DNA of 64,000 nucleotides from Chitinilyticum aquatile DSM 21506 (GCF_000430805.1 NZ_AUMS01000004.1:416803-480802); one strand, 5' to 3'. Positions 49,175-58,349 are shown, counted from the first letter of the stretch. Notes: generated from the sequence alone by a model not told the origin. Program-made: numbers and translations.

Positions 49175-51219
49175 GCGGATTCCTTTTCATTCGAGCCATC
49201 TTCCGGCGATGGCGGGTCTGCTGGCAGCAGGGCGGTACGGTGCAGTTCGAATTCGCGGTCCAGGTCACTGCTGCGGCGGTTGCTGGTCAGCGCCAGAATG
49301 CTGCCCTCCGGGCTGATGCGTACCCACAGACGGTTCTCGCGGATATAGAACATGAAGAAAATGCCCAGCACCAGCAAGAGCGAGCCAAGGTAAACGACGT
49401 TCTTGCCGGGCGAGCGCGTCAGCTGGAAGCCGCTGGCCTTTACTTCGTCGAAGCTTTCCAGCTGCAGATAGACCGGGCTGCCGAAGTCGAACATATTGCT
49501 GATGGCGACCAGGCTGTCGGAATTGAAACGGAACTGCGCGGCATCGGCTTGGGCGACTGGCTGGCCGGCGCGCTGCTGCACGAGGGCAAGCGCCTCCTGC
49601 GTGGCACCCTGCAGCACTTTCAGATAGGTCTGTGCCACGATCTGGCGCTGTGCTTCGGGAACGCGGCTGGTCAGGAAGTCATCAATGGCCGGGAAGCCGC
49701 CTTTTGCAAATTCGGCGAGCACACCCTGCGTGATCTGCTCGAACTGCTCGCGGCTTTCCGATGAAACGCCGCCGGAGCGATAGGCCTGTTCGGCCGTGCG
49801 CCTGGCGATTTCACCATGGTTTTTTGTATCGAGCAGCAACGTGCGCAGGCGCATGAAGGTGTCCGGCTTCATGTCCTTATCAAGGGGTATACGCAGAAAG
49901 CCCATTGGTTGCGATACTTCCCGGCGCATACCTGATAGCTGATACCAGGCGCCTTCATCCTGCCATGGCAGCATGTAGCTCTGGAATTCAACTGCCTGGC
50001 CGGTGGCGTCACGCAGCTTGAACTGGATCGACGGCCCCATGTTTTTCAGATTGTGCTCACCCTTCACGCTCTGCGCGACGGCCATTGCGCTTTGCAGCGA
50101 GCCGTCAGCGGGAGTCTTGCGACCCATGTTTTCGATATTGAAAGGGCGGAAATCCAGCAATTCGAGACGGTATTGCTCGCCATTGACCGTGAGTGGCTGA
50201 TTGCTTTTCGACGTGGCAGCCAGTGCCGAGCTCTCGCCACTGGCCAGATTCCAGCTGCGCAGCTGCAGCGCCGAGCCGCCATCACCGAAGCTCGACTGGT
50301 AGATCGCGACGCCATCGACGATCAGCGGCTTGTTGACTTCGACCGTCCCGCTCTTCAGCAGCTTGCCACTCGGGTCATAGACCTCGATATCGCTGGCAAA
50401 ACGCTTGGGCTGGCCGGTGCTGTAGTGTTCGATGTGGAACTGCTTGAGTTTCAGCAGGAAGGGCAGTTCCTGCACGAAATAACCCTGGCCGGCGTTCAGG
50501 AAAATCACGTCGGCCGAGCTGCCCTCTGCGAGAAAGACGTCACCACGGAAACTCAGATTGCCACTTTGCAGGCGGCTGACGGCTGGAATCTGGCTTTGCG
50601 GCACGTCGCGCATTTCCGGAACTTTGCTGCCGAAGGTTTCGGCCAGCTTCAGCGGCAGGTTGCCATCCATCAGGCCGCCGATGCAGATGACGACGATGGC
50701 GGCGTGGGCGAAGAAATAGCCAAGTTTCTGGTAACTGCCTTTCTTGGCGGCGATAAGTGTGAAGCCGGCGCCATCGCGCGTGCGCCAGCGGTAGCCGTGC
50801 TGCTGCAGGTGCGCGGTGATCTGTGCCGGATCCAGTGCCTTTCCAGTTTCGGCATGGTGGCTGATGCGCTGTAGCGAGCTGAGCGTCGCGCGCTCGCGAA
50901 AGCCGCGCATTTCGCGCAGCATGCCCGGCACGTGACGCCAGATGCACAGGCTGGTCGAGAGCACCAGAAAGGTCAGAATCAGCAGGAACCAGCTGGAGTG
51001 GTACACATCGAACAGGCCGAAGGCCTCGAACTGGCGGAACCAGAATTCGCCGAATTCGATGCGGTAGTTGTTGTACGGCTCGTTCTGTTTCAGGACAGTG
51101 CCGATCACGCTGGCAATGGCCAGTACCACCAGCAGGCTGACGGCAAAGCGCATTGACGACGCCAATTCATAAAGGGAGCGGAGAAAGCCGGACTGGGAGC
51201 GAGATCGGGTCATTGCCAT
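49171..51219 (-). CDS. resB: Cytochrome c biogenesis protein ResB
   Basis: Partner of CcsB in system II cytochrome c maturation. The 682-residue product has three N-terminal helices (about residues 18-40, 75-95, 165-185). A large periplasmic domain (about 190-600) and a fourth helix near the C-terminus (VVYLGSLLLVLGIFFMFYI) follow. The segments MRFAVSLLVVLAIASVIGTV and VYHSSWFLLILTFL are typical of ResB. The cytochrome c4 gene lies upstream, separated by a terminator. Confidence 0.93.
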   Translation of the reverse strand: MAMTRSRSQSGFLRSLYELASSMRFAVSLLVVLAIASVIGTVLKQNEPYNNYRIEFGEFWFRQFEAFGLFDVYHSSWFLLILTFLVLSTSLCIWRHVPGMLREMRGFRERATLSSLQRISHHAETGKALDPAQITAHLQQHGYRWRTRDGAGFTLIAAKKGSYQKLGYFFAHAAIVVICIGGLMDGNLPLKLAETFGSKVPEMRDVPQSQIPAVSRLQSGNLSFRGDVFLAEGSSADVIFLNAGQGYFVQELPFLLKLKQFHIEHYSTGQPKRFASDIEVYDPSGKLLKSGTVEVNKPLIVDGVAIYQSSFGDGGSALQLRSWNLASGESSALAATSKSNQPLTVNGEQYRLELLDFRPFNIENMGRKTPADGSLQSAMAVAQSVKGEHNLKNMGPSIQFKLRDATGQAVEFQSYMLPWQDEGAWYQLSGMRREVSQPMGFLRIPLDKDMKPDTFMRLRTLLLDTKNHGEIARRTAEQAYRSGGVSSESREQFEQITQGVLAEFAKGGFPAIDDFLTSRVPEAQRQIVAQTYLKVLQGATQEALALVQQRAGQPVAQADAAQFRFNSDSLVAISNMFDFGSPVYLQLESFDEVKASGFQLTRSPGKNVVYLGSLLLVLGIFFMFYIRENRLWVRISPEGSILALTSNRRSSDLDREFELHRTALLPADPPSPEDGSNEKESA

Positions 51220-51226
51220 GGAATGG

Positions 51227-51255
51227 AAAAGAGGGGCAGAAGCTGCCCCTCTTGG
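51227..51255 (-). terminator. Cytochrome c4 gene terminator
   Basis: AAGAGGGGCAG / CTGCCCCTCTT with a 3-base loop and TTTTCC on the minus strand. It lies between the cytochrome c4 stop and the resB start. Confidence 0.88.
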
Positions 51256-51304
51256 ATAAAGCCGGAGGAATTAGGTTCCATGCCCGGCCGTGCCTGCGTA
51301 CGGC

Positions 51305-51934
51305 TTAGTGCAGGGACTGGATGTACTCGGAAACGGCCTTGATCTCGGCGTCCGACATCTTGGCGGCGACTTCGGTCATCACCTGGTTGTTGGCGCGCTC
51401 GCCGGTGCGGAAGGCTTTCAGCTGGTCAGCGACATAGGAGCCGTGCTGGCTGCTGACACGGGGATACTGCACCGGAATGCCGGCGCCGTTCGGGCCGTGG
51501 CAGGCCATACAGGCAGGGATGTTCTTGCTGGCTACGCCACCGCGGTAGATTTTCTTGCCGGCAGCGACCAGTTCCTTGTTCGAGGAACCGCGCTCTTTCG
51601 GAGTCTGGGCTGCAAAATATGCGGCGACATTGCGCATGTCGGCATCCGACAATTGCGAAGAGAAGCCCAGCATGACTGCAGCCTGGCCGTTCTTGCGCTT
51701 GCCGGCCTTGAATTCCTGCAATTGCTTGACGATGTAATCGGCGTGCTGGCCGGCAAGGCTCGGGTTGGCCGGAATCACGCTATTGCCGTCGGCACCGTGA
51801 CAGGCCGCACAGACCTGCTCGGCAATCACCTTGCCCTTGCTGGGATCACCCTTGGGCGTGGCGTTGGCCGCGATGGCGAACGGAGTGGACAGCAAAAATG
51901 CTGCAATTGTGGCGGCGACAGGTACGCGGCGCAT
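51305..51934 (-). CDS. Diheme cytochrome c4
   Basis: Periplasmic electron carrier to terminal oxidases. The 209-residue product has a signal peptide (cleavage near AIAANA) and two cytochrome c domains. Haem motifs are CAACH (42-46) and CMACH (142-146), and axial methionines are likely in AVMLG and QVMTE. It is divergent from engB, an arrangement common in beta- and gammaproteobacteria. It sits next to the haem-attachment genes resB and ccsB that would mature it. Confidence 0.95.
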   Translation of the reverse strand: MRRVPVAATIAAFLLSTPFAIAANATPKGDPSKGKVIAEQVCAACHGADGNSVIPANPSLAGQHADYIVKQLQEFKAGKRKNGQAAVMLGFSSQLSDADMRNVAAYFAAQTPKERGSSNKELVAAGKKIYRGGVASKNIPACMACHGPNGAGIPVQYPRVSSQHGSYVADQLKAFRTGERANNQVMTEVAAKMSDAEIKAVSEYIQSLH

Positions 51935-52046
51935 AGCTAAGCTCCCTCAGTGAGGCGTTCCGCCGGTCTTGCGCCGGCGCTGGTTTCAATCAAATCCTGT
52001 TATTCTATAACAAGACTTTTCTACAAACTACATTTGGTCGTGCCTG

Positions 52047-52721
52047 ATGTCGCTCTTTCGTGGCTTGCAATTCCTCACTACTGTCAATGATCTGCGTGCC
52101 CTGCCCAACGAGGGCGTGGAAGTCGCCTTCGCCGGCCGCTCCAACGCCGGAAAATCCAGCGCCATCAATACGCTGGCGAATCACACCCGGCTGGCCTTTG
52201 TTTCCAAGACGCCGGGCCGCACGCAGCATATCAATTACTTTGACTTCGGGCAGCAGCGGCGGCTGGTCGACCTGCCGGGTTATGGCTATGCCCAGGTGCC
52301 GGCCGATGTGCGCGCGCACTGGGAAAAACTGCTCGGCCTCTATCTGGTGCATCGCGACCGCCTGATCGGCCTGGTGCTGATCATGGATTCGCGCCGCCCG
52401 CTCACGCCGCTTGATCGCCAGATGCTTGACTGGTTCCTGCCCACCGGCAAGCCCGTGCATTGCCTGCTGACCAAGTCGGACAAGCTCAGCAAGCAGGAAG
52501 GCATCAAGACGCTGCGCGAGGTCAAGAAAGAACTGGGCGCCTACGATCAGGTGACCGTGCAGCTGTTCTCCAGCCTGAAGAAGCAGGGCGTCGAAGAAAC
52601 CGAAGTGATCGTTGGCCAGTGGTTTGCCAACAGCCCGGCCATTCTGGAAGCCATCGAAGGTGTCGCCGATGCGGATGCCGGCGACAATGTGGCCGGTACC
52701 CACGTGACTGACGAGCGGTAA
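52047..52721 (+). CDS. engB: Ribosome biogenesis GTPase EngB (YsxC/YihA)
   Basis: GTPase needed for large-subunit assembly. The 224 residues show G1 GRSNAGKSS (about 30-38), G2/G3 region ([19 protein letters not shown]), G4 TKSDK and the G5-region serines. The C-terminal tail (about 205-224) is acidic and extended. It ends the ordinary chromosomal part of the window: the integrase region begins about 260 bases downstream. Confidence 0.96.
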   Translation: MSLFRGLQFLTTVNDLRALPNEGVEVAFAGRSNAGKSSAINTLANHTRLAFVSKTPGRTQHINYFDFGQQRRLVDLPGYGYAQVPADVRAHWEKLLGLYLVHRDRLIGLVLIMDSRRPLTPLDRQMLDWFLPTGKPVHCLLTKSDKLSKQEGIKTLREVKKELGAYDQVTVQLFSSLKKQGVEETEVIVGQWFANSPAILEAIEGVADADAGDNVAGTHVTDER

Positions 52722-52835
52722 TCAATTCCTGTTTGCTTTTGGCAAAAAGGCTTCTATTTTTCAATCAGGTGCGCCCCTGCACCTCCCGCTTTTCCTCCCT
52801 GAGCGGGTGCCCTGATCCAATCAGGGCTCATTGCG

Positions 52836-52869
52836 CCCCGGCTGTCCCCTTGAGCCGGGGTTTCTTTTT
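52836..52869 (+). terminator. engB terminator
   Basis: CCCCGGCT / AGCCGGGG stem with a 9-base loop, then TTTCTTTTT. It is preceded by a smaller CCCTGAT / ATCAGGG hairpin. Confidence 0.82.
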
Positions 52870-52985
52870 GCCTTTTTGCCGTCTAATGCCATTTGCTAAT
52901 GAACTGCAAGGCCTTGATTATGCTTGATTCCTGTTCTTTCGCTGTCTAATCCCGTATCATCCTGAATCATCAAATCCCGAAACTT

Positions 52986-53029
52986 TGTCGGGGCGTGTGT
53001 CGGGGCGTGGCTCAATTTGTCGGGGCGTG
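52986..53029 (+). repeat. Three direct repeats TGTCGGGGCGTG upstream of the integrase
   Basis: TGTCGGGGCGTG occurs at 52986-52997, 52998-53009 (directly abutting) and 53018-53029. The last copy ends three bases before the integrase ATG. Direct repeats in this place are commonly arm-type integrase sites or part of an attachment region; here that is inference. Confidence 0.75.
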
Positions 53030-53032
53030 GGA

Positions 53033-54334
53033 ATGGCGAAGGCGGAGAATCAGATCAGTGTTTTGCAGCTCAAGAAGCTGAAACCCGAGAACAAGGGTGA
53101 CCGGTTGGCAGATGGTGGCGGATTGGCCGGGAGAGTGTTTGCCGGTGACCCTGTATCTGTCGGCTTTACCTACCAGTACCGCAGCCCGGAAACCAGCAAG
53201 TTGCGCGAAATTTCTTGCGGCTCATGGCCGGCCGATGATTTGAGCATTATCCGCAAGCTGCGGGACGATTACCGCCAGCAAGTTCGCAAGGGCGTTGACC
53301 CGCTTGCACAGCGCCAGCGCGAACAGGAAGCGGCAGAAGCCGCCCGATTGGCTGCTGAGGCAGAAGCCCGCGCAAAGGCAGCAGAAGCCGCCAGACAGGC
53401 CGCGCGCCTGAGTTATGCCGATCTGGTAAGCCGCTACGAGTTTGCCCATACAGGCAAGCTCAAGCGGCTGGGCGAGATGATGCGCCGGCATCGCAAGGAT
53501 GCTATGCCTGCCTTTGGCGACGTGCTGGCTGATGAAGTTACTGCGGAAATGATTATCGCCGCCATGCAGAAGATAAACGAACGCGGGGCGGGGTATCAGT
53601 CCTACATTTTGGCTGCTGATGCTGGCCGGATATACAACTGGGCACGTGCTTTGCGCCTTGTTCCTGCCGCATTCAATCCTGCTGCTGAAATCGATAAGGC
53701 CAGAATCGGCACGCCGGACAAAATGCGCGAACGGATATTGAGTGAAACCGAATTGCGCACGCTCTTGGGCGAACAGACCATGCCGTTGCGCTGGCGTCTG
53801 GCGCTGCGGCTGATACTGGCAACGGCTTGCCGGATTACCGAGGCGTGCGCCGCGCGCTGGGTGGAGTTTGACCTGATTACCGGCATCTGGACATTACCGG
53901 GAGAGCGATCCAAGAACGGCAAGGCGCACACGATCCATCTGAGCCGGTTTGCCATCGACACCCTTGAACAGTTACGCGAGGTGTCGCCAGGTGATTGGCT
54001 TTTCCCCGACAAATCCGAACAGCATCCAATCCGGCATGGCTATCTGAGCAGGCGTATTCATCTTGCCAGACAGAACGGCACGCTGGCGCTGTCCGGTAAC
54101 TGGACTGCGCACGATCTGCGGCGTACGGCTGCAACCACGATGGGCGAGCTGGGGGTGATACCCTCCGTCATCGACAAGTGCTTAAACCATCAGGAGCGTA
54201 ACCGGGTGACGGCAACCTATCAGCGCCAGCAATACATGAGCGAACGCAAAGCGGCATTTGAACTGCTTGGTGGCCGGCTGGAGCTGCTCGCTAATCCCGA
54301 AGCCGATAACGTCGTGACGCTCAAGCGGGCGTAA
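53033..54334 (+). CDS. int: Tyrosine recombinase / phage integrase (P4 family)
   Basis: Site-specific recombinase. The start at 53033 (MAKAENQISVLQL) gives 433 residues. An N-terminal arm-binding domain (DUF4102-like, with RLADGGGLAGRV) is followed by an Ala/Glu-rich coiled linker (about residues 95-130), a core-binding SAM-like domain (about 132-215) and the catalytic domain. Catalytic residues seen are Arg267 (TACRITEA), His360 and Arg363 (AHDLRRT), a LNH motif and a tyrosine in ATYQR. The usual GLxL near the N-terminus is changed to GLAGRV. It is the left-most gene of the element. Confidence 0.95.
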   Translation: MAKAENQISVLQLKKLKPENKGDRLADGGGLAGRVFAGDPVSVGFTYQYRSPETSKLREISCGSWPADDLSIIRKLRDDYRQQVRKGVDPLAQRQREQEAAEAARLAAEAEARAKAAEAARQAARLSYADLVSRYEFAHTGKLKRLGEMMRRHRKDAMPAFGDVLADEVTAEMIIAAMQKINERGAGYQSYILAADAGRIYNWARALRLVPAAFNPAAEIDKARIGTPDKMRERILSETELRTLLGEQTMPLRWRLALRLILATACRITEACAARWVEFDLITGIWTLPGERSKNGKAHTIHLSRFAIDTLEQLREVSPGDWLFPDKSEQHPIRHGYLSRRIHLARQNGTLALSGNWTAHDLRRTAATTMGELGVIPSVIDKCLNHQERNRVTATYQRQQYMSERKAAFELLGGRLELLANPEADNVVTLKRA

Positions 54335-54462
54335 TGCCTGGAAATGGCGCTGCGGCTGGAGGTAACGCTGATGCCTGGCTGGCACTGCAAATGGCTTATG
54401 AGTTGTGGCAGGTGCGACAGGCCGGAATACCCAATGTGGAGTATGTCTGGCCGGCAGGGTGA
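54334..54462 (+). CDS. Small ORF (42 aa) overlapping the integrase stop
   Basis: The integrase TAA overlaps an ATG (TAATG), and the frame runs 42 codons to TGA. The product (with LALQMAYELWQVRQAG and NVEYVWPAG) is amphipathic and non-repetitive. The overlap suggests coupled translation as with genuine downstream genes. I know no family. It may be a real small element protein or chance; a homologue search would settle it. Confidence 0.4.
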   Translation: MPGNGAAAGGNADAWLALQMAYELWQVRQAGIPNVEYVWPAG

Positions 54463-54500
54463 AGGAAGAACGAAAAATTGTTTAGACGCAATATGTGGTG

Positions 54501-54529
54501 TTGATTGATACTGTTAAACACAATATATT
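54501..54529 (+). promoter_or_regulatory. Predicted promoter of the element's replication operon
   Basis: TTGATT, 17 bases, TATATT in an AT-rich stretch (54463-54608) unlike its GC-rich surroundings. The first ORF starts about 80 bases downstream. Confidence 0.65.
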
Positions 54530-54608
54530 CGGCCATACGGCATGAGACATAGAAGATGTGTTTAGCGTCTCGCTTTATTTTTATTGTCATTTTTGATATG
54601 GAGGACGC

Positions 54609-54956
54609 ATGGCTACCCTGTTTTGGGATGATTTGGAATATTGTCGATTAGAGGAAAGCGTCAACACAGAAAAGCTTGCTCCGCTGCAATATATGTGGCG
54701 TTCATTTTTCAACTCAGGCAACAGCCGCGCCTCCGCCCCCAAGACCCGCACGACAGGCAGCAATGCCAAAAAAGCCGCTTCTGGAGGTGGCGGCGAGTCT
54801 GACCCTGAGCCTGAGCGACAAACTCAACTTAACCCAATGACTGTAATTCTTGATGCCGTGAGGCTATCCGAGGTCACCATGACAAGACCCTGCCCGAGTA
54901 CCGTTCTGACGCTCGCCCGCATTGCCAGCCTGCCCGTTTGCGGAGGTGCGCAATGA
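54609..54956 (+). CDS. Hypothetical element protein
   Basis: No family recognised. The ATG has GGAGG seven bases upstream, and the stop overlaps the next gene's start as ATGA; both support translation. The 115-residue product has an acidic N-terminus (MATLFWDDLEYCRLEES). A low-complexity Ser/Thr/Lys/Gly middle (about residues 40-75) and a mixed C-terminus containing MTVILDAVRLSEVT follow. It is probably the first gene of the operon starting at 54501. Confidence 0.55.
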   Translation: MATLFWDDLEYCRLEESVNTEKLAPLQYMWRSFFNSGNSRASAPKTRTTGSNAKKAASGGGGESDPEPERQTQLNPMTVILDAVRLSEVTMTRPCPSTVLTLARIASLPVCGGAQ

Positions 54957-55204
54957 CTACCCGCATCGAATCCAAAGCCTGCTCCCAAAACATCGCGCAG
55001 TTCTTTGCCGCCAAGCATGGCACCTATCCACCAGTGCTACGCCCCAAAGACGCAGCCCCTTACATCGGTGTGAGTGTTCCCCATCTGTGGCGACTCGTGG
55101 CCGATGGCAAATTGCCGCAGCCGGTAAAACCATCTCCGGCGATCAGCCTGTTCAAAACCGCTGATTTGGACCAATACCTGTCCGACTTGTTCGGGGAGGG
55201 CTAA
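54953..55204 (+). CDS. AlpA-like helix-turn-helix regulator
   Basis: Small DNA-binding protein, 83 residues from the ATG at 54953. The segment LRPKDAAPYIGVSVPHLWRLVADGKLPQP is a MerR/AlpA-type excisionase helix-turn-helix with the wing (KPSPAISLFKTADLDQYLSDL). Such proteins regulate integrase or excision in P4-like elements. It overlaps the upstream ORF by four bases. The next gene follows its stop closely. Confidence 0.82.
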   Translation: MTTRIESKACSQNIAQFFAAKHGTYPPVLRPKDAAPYIGVSVPHLWRLVADGKLPQPVKPSPAISLFKTADLDQYLSDLFGEG

Positions 55205-55207
55205 GCC

Positions 55208-55678
55208 ATGACTGAAGAACAAAAATCCCCGGTAGCCGCCGGGGCGGATGCAGCACGCCTGGCAACGCGGCAGCCGAGCCATTCCTCCAAATTCAATGCG
55301 CGTATCGCTCAGGCGTTGGCGGCCTTTGCTGCCAAGCCCTTGGCCGCGTCGCATCAGGAGCCGCAAGGTTTCAGGGGGGATGGTTTCAGGCAAGGTTGCA
55401 GCAAAACCTTGCGTTTTGACCGTAGTTTACTGCCATCACCCGCCATCTACTACGTCGAACAGCTTGCCATGCGCCTGCATGGCCGTGGCCTCTGGCGTGA
55501 TGCGCTTTGTCCTTTCCACAAGGACAGTTCGCCTAGTCTGCGGGTGAATCTGGAAACCGGGGCATTCCGCTGCATGGCCTGCGGGGTGCATGGCGGCGAT
55601 GTGCTGGCATTTGAGATGCAGCGTACCGGCTGCGATTTCCCGACCGCAGCCAAGTGTCTGAACGCATGGAGGGCATGA
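55208..55678 (+). CDS. CHC2-type zinc-finger protein (primase N-terminal module)
   Basis: Separate polypeptide of 156 residues carrying the primase zinc-binding module. After a basic, probably disordered first half, CPFHKDSSPSLRV and FRCMACGVHGGDVLAFEMQ give the Cys/His ligands (C-x2-H ... C-x2-C) of the CHC2 finger. GGAGGG lies nine bases before the ATG. In most primases this module is fused to the Toprim part; here the Toprim protein is the next gene, starting two bases after this stop. Confidence 0.88.
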   Translation: MTEEQKSPVAAGADAARLATRQPSHSSKFNARIAQALAAFAAKPLAASHQEPQGFRGDGFRQGCSKTLRFDRSLLPSPAIYYVEQLAMRLHGRGLWRDALCPFHKDSSPSLRVNLETGAFRCMACGVHGGDVLAFEMQRTGCDFPTAAKCLNAWRA

Positions 55679-55680
55679 AC

Positions 55681-57972
55681 ATGGCAGATATTACAATTCG
55701 CGCCGATGATGCCGCTCGCATCGCTGCCAAGGGCTTTGCGTGCGGGTATCTGTCCAAGGGCTTTAATGCTGAAGGGCTGCATGTCTATACCCTGCAAGAT
55801 GGTGCACCGATCTTCTGGCGCTTTCGCTGCAAACACCCGGATGGCAGGAAGGAAATCCGCCCATTCTGGCAGGCCGGGCAGGGCTTCAAGTTGGGTGAAC
55901 CCCTTCACCCGAACGGCAGACCGCTGTACAACCTTGCGCTGTTGGCTGGCGCTGACTGCGTGTTGCTGGTGGAAGGCGAGAAAGCCGCCGATGCCTGCAC
56001 CAAGCGGGGCTTGGTGACACTGAGCACAGGCGGGGCCAGTAATGCGACGAGTTGCAATTTTACTCCGCTGGCTGGTCGCGCCGTATACCTGTGGCCCGAT
56101 CATGATGCTGCTGGCACGCAATGGGCCTGCGAGCTGCTGCCGCGCCTGCTGGGCATGGGCTGCACCGTCTGGACAATCGACCCGGCCAGTTCTGGCGTAC
56201 CCGACAAGGGGGATGCCTTCGACTGGTTCGCGCAGCACCCGGACGGAAATCCATTCACCGATCTGGACTGGGAGTGTCAAACCCTGCAGCCGGAACTGTT
56301 CGAGCAGGACGAGCAACCCGCGCCCTATCCGCTGGAGGCATTGCCGCAGCAGATACGCGCTGCCGTTGGGGAGGTCGTCGACTACCTGCAATGCCCGCCC
56401 GCACTGGCCGCCATGAGCGCATTGCAGGCGGCAGCAACGGTGGCGCAAGGGCTGGCTGATGTAGCCCGTGACGAGAAGCTGATAAGCCCCTGCTCGCTGT
56501 TTCTACTGGCCGTCGCGGATTCCGGCGAACGCAAGACTACGGTTGACGGCTATTTCATGAAGCCAATCCGCAACTACGCCAGCGCACAGGCAGAGGTCAT
56601 GCAGCAAGAAGTCCGTACCGCCCGCGCAGACCGCGCCAAATGGGCAGCCGAGAAGGCCGGCATTCTCAAAGTGATTGAGGCCGCCGGGCAGAAATCGGAC
56701 GACGAGAAAATGGCCGAGCAGCATCATCGCCTGCGCCAGCATGAAGCCGCTGAACCTGCGCCGCTGCGTGTGCCACGCTTTGAGCTTGGCCAGGGTGACT
56801 TCAGCTTCGAGAGCATCACCAGCCATTTGCATGAAGGCTGGCCGACGGCGGTCATTGCGTCCAGTGAGGGTGGGAGCTTCTTTGGTGGACGAGCGGCGGA
56901 AAACAGCGGGATTACCCGTCTGGCTGCCGCACTCAATGTGCTGTGGGACTCGGGCAGCTTCACCGTAGACCGCAAACGCGCCGATGACAGCTACCAGCTT
57001 ATCGGGCGTCGGCTGTCCATGTCGCTGATGGTGCAAGCACCGGTACTGCGTGATTTTATGGAGCGTACGGAGAGCGCAACAAGGGGGAGTGGGTTGATGG
57101 CCCGTTTCCTGATGGGCAACCCGTCCAGCACCATCGGCACGCGAACCTACCGGGAGCCACCAGCAAGCTGGCCCGGATTGGATGCCTATCACCGCCGTCT
57201 TGCCGATCTGGCCGCCACCCCACTGAACATGGACAGCGCCAGCGGCAGACTGACTACCACGCTGATCCATCTGAACAGGGAGGCCAAACAAGTCTGGACT
57301 GACTACTTCGACCGGATTGAGGCCGAGTCGGGTGGCGGGGGTGACTATGCCGCACTGTGCGATGTGGCCGCCAAGAGCGCCGACAATGCCGCTCGCATCG
57401 CCTGCGTGCTGCATATGCTGAAGCATGGCGCGTATGGCCGCATCGAGGCCGACACCATGCAAAGTGCCGTGGCCATCGCCCAGTGGCATCTGGACGAAGC
57501 CCGCCGCCTGCTGGTTCCGGCCGGAAAACCCCTGAGCCAGACGGAGAAGGACGCGAAAGAGCTGCTGCACTGGCTACAGGGTAAAGGGTGGAAGGATTTC
57601 ACTCGGAACAAGCTGGGGCAATATGCGCCGGGCCAATTGCGCAAGGACGCAAACCGCCGCACTGCCGCTATTGACGAGCTATTGCGCCGCCGCTGGCTGA
57701 CAGAGAGTACCGGGGAATTAACGCTGTTTCAGCAGGCTGCTGTTGCTGTTTCCGCTGTATCCGCTGTTTGGACAGAAGCAAACAGCTCCGCAGACAGCAA
57801 AAACAGCACAGACAGCAACAGCAATCCGGGGAAAGTGATGCCGCAGCAGGACATAAGCCAGCCCAAGCTGATGTTTGCGCAGACCGTTGAGGCTACACCG
57901 CCGCTACATGAGCCGATTACCGATCAACTGCAATGGCTGGCCGATCTGGAAGCCGCAAGTATGGAGTTTTGA
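55681..57972 (+). CDS. Toprim and DUF3987 replication protein
   Basis: Large replication protein of the element, 763 residues from the ATG at 55681, chosen for GGAGGG eight bases upstream. An ATG six bases earlier is possible. The first about 200 residues have a Toprim-like fold with LLVEGEKAADAC (Glu) and VYLWPDHDAAG (Asp-x-Asp). A DUF3987 domain follows (YPLEALPQQIRAAVGEVVDYLQCPPALAAM through SGERKTT). That part probably has primase-helicase activity, though no textbook Walker motif is seen. The C-terminus is Ser/Asn/Gln-rich (about 690-725). Confidence 0.88.
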   Translation: MADITIRADDAARIAAKGFACGYLSKGFNAEGLHVYTLQDGAPIFWRFRCKHPDGRKEIRPFWQAGQGFKLGEPLHPNGRPLYNLALLAGADCVLLVEGEKAADACTKRGLVTLSTGGASNATSCNFTPLAGRAVYLWPDHDAAGTQWACELLPRLLGMGCTVWTIDPASSGVPDKGDAFDWFAQHPDGNPFTDLDWECQTLQPELFEQDEQPAPYPLEALPQQIRAAVGEVVDYLQCPPALAAMSALQAAATVAQGLADVARDEKLISPCSLFLLAVADSGERKTTVDGYFMKPIRNYASAQAEVMQQEVRTARADRAKWAAEKAGILKVIEAAGQKSDDEKMAEQHHRLRQHEAAEPAPLRVPRFELGQGDFSFESITSHLHEGWPTAVIASSEGGSFFGGRAAENSGITRLAAALNVLWDSGSFTVDRKRADDSYQLIGRRLSMSLMVQAPVLRDFMERTESATRGSGLMARFLMGNPSSTIGTRTYREPPASWPGLDAYHRRLADLAATPLNMDSASGRLTTTLIHLNREAKQVWTDYFDRIEAESGGGGDYAALCDVAAKSADNAARIACVLHMLKHGAYGRIEADTMQSAVAIAQWHLDEARRLLVPAGKPLSQTEKDAKELLHWLQGKGWKDFTRNKLGQYAPGQLRKDANRRTAAIDELLRRRWLTESTGELTLFQQAAVAVSAVSAVWTEANSSADSKNSTDSNSNPGKVMPQQDISQPKLMFAQTVEATPPLHEPITDQLQWLADLEAASMEF

Positions 57973-57974
57973 CC

Positions 57975-58349
57975 ATGTCAGCCCTATCCGTTCTGGCCGG
58001 GGCTGGCCTGCGCGTCAGCCTGAAACCCGGCGGGCAGAACATTGCCGTTACGCCTGCCGGGCGCATCACCGAACAGCTGGCCGAGTACATCCGGCAGCAC
58101 AAGCCCAGCATCATTGCCGAATTGCGGAAGCAGGCAGACCAGACACCGCCCGAGATTGTCAGGACATGGCTGGCCACCGGCTGCAAGCTGCCGTGGCAAA
58201 CGCTGGCGGAGCTGTATCAGGAGCGCGCAGCCATTCGGCAGCATGACGGGCAGCTCAGCCGGGATGTCGCCGAGTCGCTGGCGCTGTCCGATGTGGTGGC
58301 GATGATCAATACGGGATTGCCTTGCCAGCTGAATGAAGGTGACTCATGA
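57975..58349 (+). CDS. Small protein with TubC_N-like docking domain
   Basis: The 124 residues begin (start 57975, two bases after the previous stop) with SVLAGAGLRVSLKPGGQNIAVTPAGRITEQLAEYIRQHKPSIIAELRK. This is like the TubC N-terminal docking fold found as standalone proteins on satellites and elements. The remainder (PPEIVRTWLATGCKLPWQTLAELYQERAA onwards) is helical with no recognised family. Its place at the end of the replication operon suggests a role in replication or protein docking. Confidence 0.7.
   Translation: MSALSVLAGAGLRVSLKPGGQNIAVTPAGRITEQLAEYIRQHKPSIIAELRKQADQTPPEIVRTWLATGCKLPWQTLAELYQERAAIRQHDGQLSRDVAESLALSDVVAMINTGLPCQLNEGDS

Noticed and set aside
52722..52985. tRNA gene as the integration site of the element
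   Set aside because: No cloverleaf is present between engB and the integrase; only the engB terminator and spacer.
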